DNA of 64,000 nucleotides from Streptomyces sp. MA5143a (GTDB lineage Bacteria; Actinomycetota; Actinomycetes; Streptomycetales; Streptomycetaceae), in NCBI RefSeq assembly GCF_900290235.1, contig NZ_OLMK01000010.1, positions 186,001-250,000 of the forward strand, read 5' to 3'. The notes under the pieces are model-generated. The model did not search any database, was not told the origin of the DNA, and saw only the letters and a list, made by a program, of their open reading frames with translations. This document shows, one piece after another, positions 25,603-34,960 of the stretch (position 1 is the first letter of the stretch; each line of letters begins with the position of its first letter). The translations under genes were made by a program, and so were the position numbers.

Positions 25603-26786
25603 ATGGGCATCGGTGAACACGTTGGGCGGAACTTGGTCACGAAGTCCAAGTGGACAAGCGTCGCGAACGTGCAGTACCGAACCCGCCGGGCCGGGCAGCC
25701 GTTCCCGACGGCCGGTCAGCTGTCCACGCGCCTGATCACCGAGGCGAAGCGGACAGCCGAACGGTCCTGGCTGGGCGAGGTGTCCGCGGTGGTGCTTCAG
25801 CAGTCCCTGCGGGACGCCGAGACCGCGTACCGCACCTTCTTCGCCTCCCTCAAGGGCACCCGCAAGGGACCCAAGCTGGGTGCCCCACGCTTCAAGTCCC
25901 GCAAGGACGCGAGGCAGTCGATCCGGTTCACCGCGAACGCCCGCTGGAACATCACCGGCAGTGGCCGTCTGAACCTGCCGAAGATCGGCGCGGTGAAGGT
26001 GAAGTGGTCCCGCGCCCTGCCTACCGCCCCCACCTCCGTCACAGTCATCAAGGACGCGGCCGGTAGGTTCTTCGCCTCCTTCGTCATCGACACCGACCCC
26101 GCCGCCGACGCGACACGGATGCCGGAGACCCACTGCACCATCGGTATCGATCTCGGCCTCACGCATTTCGCCGTCCTGTCCACCGGAGAGAAGATCGACT
26201 CCCCGCGGTTCCTGCGCCGGGCGGAGAGGAAGCTGAAGAAGGCACAGCGCGAGCGTCCCGCAAGCAGAAGGGATCGAAGAACCGGGCCAAGGCCCGCTTG
26301 AAGGTCGCCCGAGCCCCCGCCAAGGTCAGCGACGCGTGCCGTGAGTTCCACCATCAGTTCTCCACGAAGCTGATCTCCGAGAACCAAGGGATCGCCGTGG
26401 AGGACCTGTCGGTGGCGGGACTGGCGCGCACGAGGCTGGCCAAGTCCGTGCACGACGCCGGATGGTCGTCGTTCATCAGCATGCTGGCGTACAAAGCACA
26501 GCGGTACGGCCGCACCTTGGTCACGATCGGCCGGTTCACCCCGACGTCCCAGACCTGCTCCACCTGCGGCGCCGTGGACGGACCCAAACCCCTGAACGTC
26601 CGGGTATGGACCTGTACCGCCTGCGGCACCGTTCACGACCGGGACACCAACGCGGCGATCAACGTGAAGACGGCCGCCGGACTGGCGGTATCGGCCTGCG
26701 GAGCGCCGGTAGGACCAGGAGCGATCCCGGCACAGCGCGAAGAAACAGGAAGCCACGGATTCCCGACCGGAAACCGTGCCGCGTAG
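25603..26786 (+). pseudogene. tnpB: tnpB (OrfB) RNA-guided nuclease/transposase-accessory gene, frameshifted
   Basis: The reading frame shifts by a one-base deletion at about 26254, in AERKLKKAQRE|SRKQKGSKNRAK. The first part has LGEVSAVVLQQSLRDAETAY and the RuvC Asp in IGIDLGLTHFAVL. The second part has the catalytic Glu in IAVEDLSVAGLAR, the zinc finger CSTCG...CTACG, and the last Asp in HDRDTNAAINVK. All three RuvC residues and the zinc ligands remain, but on two frames. The normal N-terminal ~50 residues (wedge region) are not recognisable before RRAGQPFPTAGQLS. The stop is TAG at 26784-26786. Confidence 0.85.
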
Positions 26787-26847
26787 CGGCACAGCAACCA
26801 GTCGAGAAGGCCAGAATCCTCGCCGTTCAGGGCGAGGAGCATGTCAA
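26760..26847 (+). ncRNA. Candidate omega-RNA (reRNA) at the tnpB right end
   Basis: In TnpB systems the guide RNA derives from the 3' end of tnpB plus the right end. Here a hairpin GTGCCGC-GTA-GCGGCAC spans 26776-26792 over the stop codon. The right-end hairpin (arms TCCTCGCC / GGCGAGGA, 26817-26838) follows, and the scaffold would end near GTCAA at 26844-26848. The guide would then read into the DUF1080 gene tail. Expression is not known. Confidence 0.35.
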
Positions 26848-29045
26848 AGCTCCTTGATCCGGATGTCCCGGTAGGAGACCACGTCCGTCGTGCCGTGCAC
26901 CTGGAGTCCGAGGTAGCCGGAGGCGAACCGCCGTCCGTCCGTGCCCGGATCGTCGGCGCGGGGCGGGGCGAAGTCCTGGCCGCCGGTGTTGTCGAACTCG
27001 TTGATCAGGACCCCGTTGCGGTACACGGAGTAGTGCTGGTCGACCACGCGGATCTCGTAGTCGTTCCAGGTGCCCTTCTGGGTGACGCCCGCGCCGGCGA
27101 GCCCCACCCGGTCGAAGCCGTAGACCGAACCCGTCTTGTACATGTCGCCGTCGGGCCGGTCCAGGACCTGCACCTCGTGGCCGTACTTGATGGCGACCCA
27201 CTCCGGCCGCGACTCCTCCGGGTGCTCGTGGACCCACGGGAACCGCACGAAGACCCCGGAGTTGGCGTGGGACGTGCCGGGCGCGTCGTCCCGCCACTGA
27301 AGGCGCAGCGAGAAGTCGCCGTACTTCCGTTCCGGGAACCACAGCATGCCCAGCCCGTCCTTCGTCGTCCCGGACGTGATCGAGCCGTCGGCGTTCCGGG
27401 CGAACGAACCGCCGCCCACCTGCTGCCACTTGGCGAACGACTCGGCCGTGCCGTCGAGGATCGTGCGGTAGCCCCCGGTCTGCCCGGGCCTGCCGATGCC
27501 GGACTCCGCCGCCGCCTCCTTCACCGCGTCATGCTCGCGACGATCGACGACCCCGTCCTTCAGCAGCCTGTCGAGCACGGTGTCGACGTGCTTCAGGAAC
27601 AGGGCGTGGGACGTCCACTCCTTCTCGTCCTCGATCAACTCGTTGATCCGGCACCGGTTGTCGGTCACCCGGTTCGGCACGCCCGAGTCGACCGTGCCGA
27701 CGAACACCGTCAACCGCTCGTCGTACTCCGCGCAGTTGGGCGCGGGGACGCCGCCGCCCGCGACGACCGTGAAGGTCGCCGAGCGCGCGGGGGCGGTGTT
27801 CCCCGCCTTGTCGCTCGCCCGGTACGCCACGGTGTGCGTGCCCGCGCGGTCGACGACCACGGGGGCGGTGTAGGCGAGATAGGGGCCGCCGTCCAGGGAG
27901 TACTCGATCGCGGCGACACCCGACCCGCCGTGGTCCGTGGCGCTGACGGTGACCTTCGCGTTCCTCAGGTAGGCGCCGGCCGCGTTCCGCTCGCCCTCGA
28001 CGGTCACCCCCGTCACCGGCGGTGTCGTGTCGGCGGCGGGCGGGGCCACGACCGTGAACCCGACGTTCTTCTCCGCCGAGACGTTGCCCGCCTTGTCCGT
28101 CGCCCGGTACCGCACGGTGTGCGGGCCGACCTCGTGCACCATCACCGGAGCCGTGTACGGCCGCCAGGCGCCCGTGGCACCGAGCGCGTACTCGACGGAG
28201 TTGACCCCGGAGCCGGTGTCCGACGCGGAGACGGTGACGGTGGCCATGGAGACGTACCGGCCCTGCGCGTCGCGCTCACCGGTCACCGTCGCCGAGGTCT
28301 CCGGCGCGGTGGTGTCGTCGGTGGGCGGGGCGACGACGGTGAACTCGACGCTCTTCTCGGCGGCCGTGTTGCCCGCCTTGTCGACGGCCCGGTAGCGGAC
28401 CTTGTGGCTGCCCACCCGGTCCGTCACGACGGGGGTGGTGTACGGCGCCCAGGCGCCCGAGTCGCCGGTCGCGTACTCGATCCGCTCGACCCCGGAGCCG
28501 CCCGTGTCGGTCGCGGTGACGGTGACGGTCGCCGAACCGACGTACGCGCCCTGCGCGTTCCTGGTGCCGCTCACGGTCGCCGAGGTCTCGGGCGCGGTGG
28601 TGTCCTCGCCGGTGCCCTCGGTGACCACGAGGATGCCCTGCATCTGGCCGTGCCCGGGGATGGTGCAGTAGTAGCGGTAGCGGCCGGGGGTGAGCGTGAC
28701 CTCGGCGGTGTGGCGGCCGCCCCGGTCGTCGTTCGGGTTGGCCAGGATGTTCAGCGGGACGTCGTGGTTGTACTCGGGGTCGGAGACGTCGAACGTCAGG
28801 GTGTGCGGCATGCCCGTCGTGTTGCCGGTGGCCGTGCTGTTCTCGAACACGAGGGTCGTCACACCCGCCACCGCGGTCTTCGGCGCGGTCGTGTACTTGG
28901 TGATGTCGTCACCGGCCGTCCAGGTGAGCACCTGGGCCGCGGCCTCGGCGGCCGGTTCGGCCCGCCCGGAGGCGGGTGTCGCCGTGAGGCCGAGCACCAT
29001 CAGCAGGGCCGCCCCCAGGGCCACCCACAGACGTCTCTCCCGCAT
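26844..29045 (-). CDS. Secreted cupredoxin / Ig-like repeat / DUF1080 fusion protein
   Basis: 733 residues, ATG at 29045 overlapping the stop of the upstream gene (TGATG). Sec signal peptide (about 1-28). Residues about 38-135 are a plastocyanin-like cupredoxin with type-1 copper ligands His in MPHTLTF and Cys, His, Met in YYCTIPGHGQMQG. Three tandem Ig-like repeats of about 95 residues follow, each with TVTVxAxDxGSGV and VRYRAxDKAGN. After a linker with two Cys comes a C-terminal DUF1080 domain (about 535-733), the fold of 3-keto-disaccharide hydrolases and concanavalin-like glycan binders. Coupled to the ThuA/PQQ dehydrogenase gene, it may accept electrons and cleave an oxidised glycoside outside the cell. 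The stop codon lies in the tnpB element's right end. Confidence 0.85.
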   Translation of the reverse strand: MRERRLWVALGAALLMVLGLTATPASGRAEPAAEAAAQVLTWTAGDDITKYTTAPKTAVAGVTTLVFENSTATGNTTGMPHTLTFDVSDPEYNHDVPLNILANPNDDRGGRHTAEVTLTPGRYRYYCTIPGHGQMQGILVVTEGTGEDTTAPETSATVSGTRNAQGAYVGSATVTVTATDTGGSGVERIEYATGDSGAWAPYTTPVVTDRVGSHKVRYRAVDKAGNTAAEKSVEFTVVAPPTDDTTAPETSATVTGERDAQGRYVSMATVTVSASDTGSGVNSVEYALGATGAWRPYTAPVMVHEVGPHTVRYRATDKAGNVSAEKNVGFTVVAPPAADTTPPVTGVTVEGERNAAGAYLRNAKVTVSATDHGGSGVAAIEYSLDGGPYLAYTAPVVVDRAGTHTVAYRASDKAGNTAPARSATFTVVAGGGVPAPNCAEYDERLTVFVGTVDSGVPNRVTDNRCRINELIEDEKEWTSHALFLKHVDTVLDRLLKDGVVDRREHDAVKEAAAESGIGRPGQTGGYRTILDGTAESFAKWQQVGGGSFARNADGSITSGTTKDGLGMLWFPERKYGDFSLRLQWRDDAPGTSHANSGVFVRFPWVHEHPEESRPEWVAIKYGHEVQVLDRPDGDMYKTGSVYGFDRVGLAGAGVTQKGTWNDYEIRVVDQHYSVYRNGVLINEFDNTGGQDFAPPRADDPGTDGRRFASGYLGLQVHGTTDVVSYRDIRIKEL

Positions 29046-31534
29046 CACCGCGCACCCCTCGCGAGCTGGTCGGCGGACGGCGTGGGGCCGCCGCCCGTGT
29101 AGGTCACCCGCCACAGGGCGGACTTGGCGTCGGAGGTGAAGAAGCCGCGCCCGTAGTCGAGGAGGTAGAGGGCCCCGTCCGGCCCGAACTTCCAGTCCAT
29201 GAGGTTCCTGATGCCGTCGTTGCCGACCGGGATGATCCGTTTCAGCGTCTCGGCGTGGACGGGGAGCCCGCCGCTGCCGTGGTTCCTCGGGTCGGTGAGG
29301 ACGGCGTGCCGTGGCTGGTCGGCGTCGTAGAAGTCGCCGACGAACCACTTGCCGTCCCAGTACGCGGGCCACTGGCCGGAGCCGGTCGCGGCGGGGTCGT
29401 AGCGGTAGACCGGGCCGTTCATCGCGGCCTGCCCGCCACCCTTCAGCCAGGGCAGCAGGTACGTGGCGTCCTCGTTCTTGTACGAGGGGACGCCGTTCGC
29501 GTCCCTCGGGAAGTCAGGGGCGCCGCCCTGCGGCGAGTACCAGATGGAGTTGCCGGTCACCGGGGGCAGGTTGACGAGCCCGTCGTTGTTGGGGGACTCG
29601 TTCTTCGGGTGGTCGCAGTCGTACCAGCCCAGCGGCTTCGACGGGTCCGGCAGATTGCGGTCCCGGTACGGCTGCTCGTTGCCCATGCAGTACGGCCAGC
29701 CCCGGTTGCCCGCCTCGGTGATGACGGCGAACGTGTCGTACTTCGCCGGGCCCCAGGTCGTCGACGGCGTGGAGGCGTCCGGGCCGACCCAGCCTGCGTA
29801 GAGGACGTCCGTCTTCCTGTCGACGAAGATCCGCGCGGGGTTCCGGACACCCATCACATAGATCTCGCCGCGGGTCTTCCCGCCGCCCTCGTCGGTCTCC
29901 TTCCCGGTGAAGAGATTGCCGGCGGGCAGGGTGTACGTGCCGTCCGGCTCCGGGTGGACGCGCAGGATCTTGCCGTTGAGGTTGTTGGTGTTCCCTGCCG
30001 TGCGGCGCGCGTCGGCGAAGGACACGCCCTTGTAGTTGGGCTGCGGGTTGTTGCCCGAGTAACCGGCGCTGAAGCCGCTGGAGTTGTTGTCGCCGGTCGC
30101 GATGTAGAGGTTGCCCCGCGAGTCCCAGGCCATCCCGCCGCCCGCGTGGCAGCAGCTGTGGATCTGCACCGGCCAGGTGAGCAGCACCTTCTCGCTGCCC
30201 AGGTCCAGCTTGTTGGTGGCGAGGTCGAGGGTGAAGCGGGAGACGCGGCGCTCGGCCATCCGGGTGTCGCGGTTGATCCGCTCGTGCGGTGTGTAGTGCA
30301 GATACACCCAGCCGTTCCGCTGGAAGCCGGGGTCCAGCTCGATGCCCAGCAGACCCTCCTCGACCTTGATCAGCTCGTCGCCGCCGCCCTTGTTGCCGAA
30401 GACGGTGAGGGCGCCGGCCAGGGTGACCTGCCTGGTCCGCGGGTCGTAGACGTGGACCTCGCCCCTGCCCTTGCCGATGTTCGGGTCGTTCCAGTCGGTG
30501 ACCACAGGCTGCGAGGAGTCCGCGCCGCCGCGACCGATGTAGAGGACCCGTCCGTCGGGGGCGGCGACCAGGCCGTGCGGCTCGCCGATCTGGTCGTTCT
30601 GTCCGGGCTGGTTGGGCCGGGTCAGCCGCTCCGCCTTGTAGTTGGCGTCGATCGTCGCCTTGCAGTCGGCCCGGGTCAGCCGGGACGTCCACAGCAGGGC
30701 GCCGCGCAGATGCGTACGGAAGTCGGTCTCGTCGTACGCCGACACCGTCCCGCCCATGCCCGTGTAGAAGGAGCGGCCGCCGTCGTAGTCACGGCACCAA
30801 CTCACCGGATGGTCCCAGCCGTTGGCGCTCGCACCCGGCCGGTACGTGGACTCGCGTACCCGGGCCACGGTGTGGACGGCGCCGGACGGGTTCTTCACCC
30901 AGTTGAACCACTTGTCGGGCCGCTTCCACTGCACCGGCAGGTCCTTGGTCGCCGGGTGCCGCCGGTCCCCGACCTCGACCGTCGCCCGCTGCACGGACGT
31001 CGGGCTCGACGCGGCCGGGCGGGCGCCGATCAGCCCGGTGAACCAGTCGGAGTACGGCTCGGCGCGCGCCGCGTCATGGATGCCGACGAAACCGCCGCCC
31101 GCCTCCATGTACGCCTCCAGACCCGCCTCCTGCTCCGGGTCGAGGACGTCGCCCCCGCCGGTGAGGAAGACCACCGCGTTGAAGCCGCCCAGGCGGGCCC
31201 CGTCGGTGAACACGGAGGCGTCGCCGGTGGCGACGACCTCGAACCGTTCGGCCGCGGGCCCGGACAGCCCGATCCGCTCGATCGCCTCGATCCCGGCGTT
31301 GACGAGCGGCGACTCCTCACCGGCGGCCGCCGAACCGTGGAAGACCAGCACCCGCGGGCCCGAGCCGCCCGGGGGTGAGGTGATCGACATCGTTGTCAGC
31401 GTGGGTTCCGGAGCGGGGCGGGCGTGCGCCGCCGGGCCGGACAGCAGCCCCGCTGCCAGGACCGAGGCGGTCACGACGGCCGCCCAGGGCCGTCTTCCCC
31501 GTGTTCTCGTGTCGCTCAACCCTCGTAAGTACAT
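29045..31534 (-). CDS. Secreted ThuA-domain / PQQ-type sugar dehydrogenase fusion
   Basis: 829 residues from ATG at 31534 (MYLRGLSDT), chosen for GAGGAGG seven bases upstream. Signal peptide ending about AAHA. Residues about 55-290 are ThuA-like: [33 protein letters not shown], and [20 protein letters not shown]. The rest is a six-bladed glucose/sorbosone dehydrogenase-type beta-propeller: [56 protein letters not shown], and [15 protein letters not shown]. It likely oxidises a carbohydrate outside the cell with PQQ, and ThuA domains are linked to 3-keto-glycoside metabolism. First gene of the operon. Confidence 0.87.
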   Translation of the reverse strand: MYLRGLSDTRTRGRRPWAAVVTASVLAAGLLSGPAAHARPAPEPTLTTMSITSPPGGSGPRVLVFHGSAAAGEESPLVNAGIEAIERIGLSGPAAERFEVVATGDASVFTDGARLGGFNAVVFLTGGGDVLDPEQEAGLEAYMEAGGGFVGIHDAARAEPYSDWFTGLIGARPAASSPTSVQRATVEVGDRRHPATKDLPVQWKRPDKWFNWVKNPSGAVHTVARVRESTYRPGASANGWDHPVSWCRDYDGGRSFYTGMGGTVSAYDETDFRTHLRGALLWTSRLTRADCKATIDANYKAERLTRPNQPGQNDQIGEPHGLVAAPDGRVLYIGRGGADSSQPVVTDWNDPNIGKGRGEVHVYDPRTRQVTLAGALTVFGNKGGGDELIKVEEGLLGIELDPGFQRNGWVYLHYTPHERINRDTRMAERRVSRFTLDLATNKLDLGSEKVLLTWPVQIHSCCHAGGGMAWDSRGNLYIATGDNNSSGFSAGYSGNNPQPNYKGVSFADARRTAGNTNNLNGKILRVHPEPDGTYTLPAGNLFTGKETDEGGGKTRGEIYVMGVRNPARIFVDRKTDVLYAGWVGPDASTPSTTWGPAKYDTFAVITEAGNRGWPYCMGNEQPYRDRNLPDPSKPLGWYDCDHPKNESPNNDGLVNLPPVTGNSIWYSPQGGAPDFPRDANGVPSYKNEDATYLLPWLKGGGQAAMNGPVYRYDPAATGSGQWPAYWDGKWFVGDFYDADQPRHAVLTDPRNHGSGGLPVHAETLKRIIPVGNDGIRNLMDWKFGPDGALYLLDYGRGFFTSDAKSALWRVTYTGGGPTPSADQLARGAR

Positions 31535-31646
31535 GGGCACCTCCTCGGTCACAGCCACAGCGCCAAGGAAGTTAGACCCCTTTGCACGGTACGCCAATAC
31601 CTATGACCGGAATGCCACAAACTTTGTCCTGGGCGTGGATAAACAC

Positions 31647-31682
31647 CTGTGGTGCCGCTACCGTCTCACAGGTTCACCACAG
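31647..31682. promoter_or_regulatory. Inverted repeat in the laccase / ThuA divergent region
   Basis: CTGTGGTG (31647-31654) and CACCACAG (31675-31682) form a perfect 8-bp inverted repeat with a 20-base spacer; ACCTGTG/CACAGGT interleaves with it. It lies in the 193-base AT-richer gap between the divergent dehydrogenase and laccase genes and could serve a shared regulator. Confidence 0.45.
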
Positions 31683-31727
31683 ACTCAGGCGCGTTGTCGT
31701 AAGCCGTACTCGCATGGGGAGTTCCGG

Positions 31728-32759
31728 ATGGACGGACAGGACGGACAGGACGGACAGGACGGACTGGACGGACTGGACAGACGAGGCTTCAACCGACGGC
31801 TGCTGCTGGGTGGCGCGGCCGCCGCGACATCGTTGTCCGTGGCCGTCGACACCGTCGGCGCCCCCGAGGCCGCGAGCGCCGACGCCGCCGCGCGGACCGC
31901 CCCCGCGGGCGGCGAGGTCCGGCACATCAAGCTGTACGCCGAGAAACTGGCGGACGGTCAGATGGGTTACGGCCTGGAGAAGGGCAAGGCGTCCGTTCCC
32001 GGTCCGCTGATCGAACTGAACGAGGGCGACACGCTGCACATCGAGTTCGAGAACACCATGGACGTCCGGGCGAGCCTGCACGTCCACGGTCTGGACTACG
32101 AGACCTCCAGCGACGGCACCGCCCTCAACAAGAGCGACGTCGAGCCCGGCGGCACCCGTACGTACACCTGGCGGACGCACACACCCGGCCGGCGCAAGGA
32201 CGGCACCTGGCGGGCGGGCAGCGCCGGGTACTGGCACTACCACGACCATGTCGTCGGCACGGAACACGGCACGGCCGGCATCCGCAAGGGCCTCTACGGC
32301 CCCGTGATCGTCCGCCGCAAGGGTGACGTCCTGCCCGACAAGACCGTCACCGTCGTCTTCAACGACATGCTCATCAACAACAAGCCGGCCCACACCGGAC
32401 CCAACTTCGACGCGACGGTCGGCGACCGGGTGGAGTGGGTCGTCATCACCCACGGTGAGTACTACCACACCTTCCACCTGCACGGACATCGCTGGGCCGA
32501 CAACCGCACGGGCCAGCTGACCGGCCCCGACGACCCCAGTCAGGTCATCGACAACAAGATCTGCGGCCCCGCCGACTCCTTCGGCTTCCAGGTCATCGCC
32601 GGTGAGGGTGTCGGCGCCGGCGCCTGGATGTACCACTGCCACGTCCAGAGCCACTCCGACATGGGCATGGTCGGCCTGTTCCTGGTCCGCAAGCCGGACG
32701 GGACGATCCCGGGGTACGAGCCGCACGAGCACGAGCCAAAGCACGAGCACGTGCACTGA
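31728..32759 (+). CDS. Two-domain small laccase (multicopper oxidase)
   Basis: 343 residues, ATG at 31728 with GGGGAG upstream. The N-terminus is a five-fold DGQ/DGL repeat, then a Tat motif [12 protein letters not shown]. All copper-binding motifs of the Streptomyces small laccase are present: [19 protein letters not shown], and [13 protein letters not shown] with the type-1 Cys, His and Met. It oxidises phenolics, or a protein partner, with O2 outside the cell and forms a homotrimer in the family. Divergent from the PQQ dehydrogenase / cupredoxin operon. The His/Glu-rich tail may help hold copper. Confidence 0.93.
   Translation: MDGQDGQDGQDGLDGLDRRGFNRRLLLGGAAAATSLSVAVDTVGAPEAASADAAARTAPAGGEVRHIKLYAEKLADGQMGYGLEKGKASVPGPLIELNEGDTLHIEFENTMDVRASLHVHGLDYETSSDGTALNKSDVEPGGTRTYTWRTHTPGRRKDGTWRAGSAGYWHYHDHVVGTEHGTAGIRKGLYGPVIVRRKGDVLPDKTVTVVFNDMLINNKPAHTGPNFDATVGDRVEWVVITHGEYYHTFHLHGHRWADNRTGQLTGPDDPSQVIDNKICGPADSFGFQVIAGEGVGAGAWMYHCHVQSHSDMGMVGLFLVRKPDGTIPGYEPHEHEPKHEHVH
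31731..31775 (+). repeat. 9-bp tandem repeat inside the laccase N-terminus
   Basis: GACGGACAG x3 followed by GACGGACTG x2, encoding [15 protein letters not shown] directly after the start codon and before the Tat motif. Copy changes would keep frame. Confidence 0.9.
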
Positions 32760-32773
32760 GCCCCGCCCGCGCG

Positions 32774-33652
32774 TCACTCCCCGCTGATGTCCAGCACGCC
32801 CCACGAGGTGGACGACCGCTCCTGGACGTAGAGGCGCGGTCCCCGCGACACGACTCGTCGTCGGCGCTCCACCGGGGTGCCGTCCGCGCGCGTCAGGCGG
32901 GCCGTGGTCAGGACGTCGACCGAGGTGTCGCCGAGCGAGGCGACGACCAGCCGGTCACGGTCCTCGCCGTAACCGCCGAAGAACACGACGCGCGCCCCGT
33001 CCACGGCCACGCCCTTCGCGCCCTCGACCGGTGTCGTCCGCAGATGGGGCGGCCGGTCGGGGCGCACCTCCACCAGCGGGAAGCTGATGGAGCTGGTGTA
33101 CGGATACACCCATACCCCTCTCCGGTCCACGTTCAGCGCGTAGCAGTCGGCGATCCAGTCGGCGCCGGGCGGCGGTCTGTACTCCCACAGTGCCTCGCCG
33201 GTGGCGCGCCAGCGGCGTGCGCCCGCAGCACTGAGCGGATCGTCGCCGAACACACCCTCGTCGAAGTACCCGACCCACAGGTCGCCGGACTCGTCGGTCA
33301 GCAGATGCTCGATCGCGTCGCCGACGCGGAACGTCCACGTGGGGCGTCCCAGTGCGTCGAATATCTGGACCTGCTCGTCACCCGCCTGACTACGCGCGTC
33401 GGCGACGACGAAGCCGCCGTCCGGGAGCGAGTCGACCTTGGGGTGACGGGCGGTCACCGAACTGAGCGCGGTCGCGTACGAAGCACCGTCGTCCACGGTG
33501 ACGACCACCGCGTCGTACGGCCCCGGCGCCTCCGTCGGAGCCCGCAGCAGCCAGTGGGCGCGGCCGAAGGCGTCGACCGTGCTGTGGAGAAGACGTAGAT
33601 CGTCGTACGCGCGGGGGAGCCGGGCGTACGGGGCGAGGCGGTCAGGCGTCAT
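32774..33652 (-). CDS. Conserved hypothetical, predicted beta-propeller-like
   Basis: 292 residues, no signal peptide. Repeated short beta-strand patterns such as DSLPDGGFVVADAR, VQIFDALGRPTWTFRVGD, LTDESGDLWVGYFDEGV, and GVAVDGARVVFFGGYGEDRDRL resemble propeller blades. Similar proteins are frequent in Streptomyces without known function. Its 5' end faces the LacI gene across 153 bases that hold a LacI-type operator. Its 3' end is convergent with the laccase gene, 14 bases apart. Confidence 0.65.
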   Translation of the reverse strand: MTPDRLAPYARLPRAYDDLRLLHSTVDAFGRAHWLLRAPTEAPGPYDAVVVTVDDGASYATALSSVTARHPKVDSLPDGGFVVADARSQAGDEQVQIFDALGRPTWTFRVGDAIEHLLTDESGDLWVGYFDEGVFGDDPLSAAGARRWRATGEALWEYRPPPGADWIADCYALNVDRRGVWVYPYTSSISFPLVEVRPDRPPHLRTTPVEGAKGVAVDGARVVFFGGYGEDRDRLVVASLGDTSVDVLTTARLTRADGTPVERRRRVVSRGPRLYVQERSSTSWGVLDISGE

Positions 33653-33737
33653 GGGCCTTTCTCATGGTCATACGGTGATCCTCATGGCCGCCCCGGCCCC
33701 GGCGCAACCGAATTCCGGCGGACGCCTCCACCCGTTC

Positions 33738-33751
33738 CGGGAGCGCTCTCA
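33738..33751. promoter_or_regulatory. LacI-type operator upstream of lacI-family gene
   Basis: CGGGAGCGCTCTCA, 12 of 14 positions equal to the perfect palindrome at 36285-36298. It lies 16 bases before a plausible -10 TATCCT (33767-33772) of the regulator gene, so autoregulation is likely. Confidence 0.65.
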
Positions 33752-33805
33752 GGCCGGCCCGGCCGCGGCTATCCTGATCCCCACCCGCTCTTGAGGAGTC
33801 CCGAA

Positions 33806-34876
33806 GTGACCGAGGCAGTGTCGCGTCCCACGTTGGAGGCCGTGGCCGCGCGCGCCGGGGTGTCACGGGCCACCGTGTCCCGAGTCGTCAACGGGGGCGA
33901 CGGCGTCCGCGAGCCGCTGGTGGAACGGGTGCGCAGGGCGGTCGAGGAACTCGGCTACGTCCCCAACCAGGCGGCCCGCAGCCTTGTCACCCGGCGCCAC
34001 GACGCGGTGGCCGTCGTGATTGCGGAACCGGAGACCAGGGTCTTCGCGGACCCCTTCTTCGCCCTCCAGCTGCGCGGGATCAGCAAGGAACTGACGGCCC
34101 ACGACTCCCAGCTGGTCCTGCTGCTCACCGAGGGGCCCGAGGACTACGCGCGGGTCGGCCGGTATCTCGCGGGCGGCCACGTCGACGGGGCGCTCGTCTT
34201 CTCCCTGCACCTCGACGACCCGCTGCCGGGACTGATCCGGGGCGCCGGCGTGCCGACCGTGTTCGGCGGACGGCCCGGCTGGGGCGACGGCCCGCGCGGC
34301 GACGGACCCACCGTCTACGTCGACAGCGACAACCGGGGCGGAGCGCGGGACGCCGTACGGCATCTCGTCGGACTCGGTCGCACCCGGGTCGCCCACATCA
34401 CCGGTCCCCTCGACCAGACCTCCGCGGTCGACCGCCTCGACGGCTTCCGCGACGTCATGGTCGACGCCGACCCCCGGCTGATCGTGGAGGGCGACTTCAC
34501 TCCGGCCGGCGGGGAGCGTGCGATGCGCGTCCTCCTCGACCGCTGCCCCGAGGTGGACGCGCTGTTCGCCGCCAACGACCTCTCGGCCTGCGGCGCCCTG
34601 AGGGTCCTGCGCGAGCGGGGGCGGCGGGTGCCGGAGGACGTGGCCGTGATCGGCTTCGACGACATGCTGCCGGTGGCGGAAGGCGCCGACCCGCCCCTGA
34701 CGACGGTCCGTCAGGACATAGAGGAGATGGGGCGGTTGATGGCCCGACTCCTTCTGAGGGGCCTCGACCGACGCGGCCGGGACGAGGACCCGGACCCCGG
34801 ACCGGGCAAGGGCCTGGGCGGCGCGCCGTCCAGCGTCGTCCTCCCGACGACACTGATCCGGCGCGCCTCCGCGTGA
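33806..34876 (+). CDS. LacI-family transcriptional regulator
   Basis: 356 residues, GTG at 33806 preceded by GAGGAG. N-terminal LacI HTH: TLEAVAARAGVSRATVSRVVNG then PNQAARSLVTRR as hinge. Periplasmic-binding-protein-like sugar domain with FGGRPGWGD, VDSDNRGGARDAVRHL, AHITGP, and FAANDLSACGALRVL. It lies convergent with the GH64 glucanase gene. Matching palindromes in its own promoter and at the glucanase promoter indicate it represses the glucanase, with a glucan oligosaccharide as plausible inducer. Confidence 0.9.
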   Translation: MTEAVSRPTLEAVAARAGVSRATVSRVVNGGDGVREPLVERVRRAVEELGYVPNQAARSLVTRRHDAVAVVIAEPETRVFADPFFALQLRGISKELTAHDSQLVLLLTEGPEDYARVGRYLAGGHVDGALVFSLHLDDPLPGLIRGAGVPTVFGGRPGWGDGPRGDGPTVYVDSDNRGGARDAVRHLVGLGRTRVAHITGPLDQTSAVDRLDGFRDVMVDADPRLIVEGDFTPAGGERAMRVLLDRCPEVDALFAANDLSACGALRVLRERGRRVPEDVAVIGFDDMLPVAEGADPPLTTVRQDIEEMGRLMARLLLRGLDRRGRDEDPDPGPGKGLGGAPSSVVLPTTLIRRASA

Positions 34877-34960
34877 GCCGCGGGTCCCAGGACCTGTCGG
34901 TCGGACCGGCCGGACCGGCCAACCGGCCGAACCTGCGCGGGTGCGCGGCTCGCCAGGGCC

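Larger units (their letters stand above)
25505..26847 (+). mobile_element. IS200/IS605-like tnpB-only element, degenerate
   Basis: A region bounded on the left by a small hairpin CGGCC-TTCA-GGCCG (25513-25526) and on the right by an 8-bp stem hairpin (26817-26838) followed by GTCAA at 26844ff, the layout of IS605-family ends. It carries a frameshifted tnpB and no tnpA. The left boundary is uncertain. The right boundary meets the stop codon of the DUF1080 gene. Confidence 0.65.

Noticed and set aside
26841..29102. Long plus-strand frame opposite the cupredoxin-DUF1080 gene
   Set aside because: Mirror of the real minus-strand gene; its translation has no recognisable domain.
29255..31378. Long plus-strand frame opposite the ThuA dehydrogenase
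   Set aside because: Val/Arg/Gly-rich antisense translation; the minus strand has signal peptide and propeller motifs.
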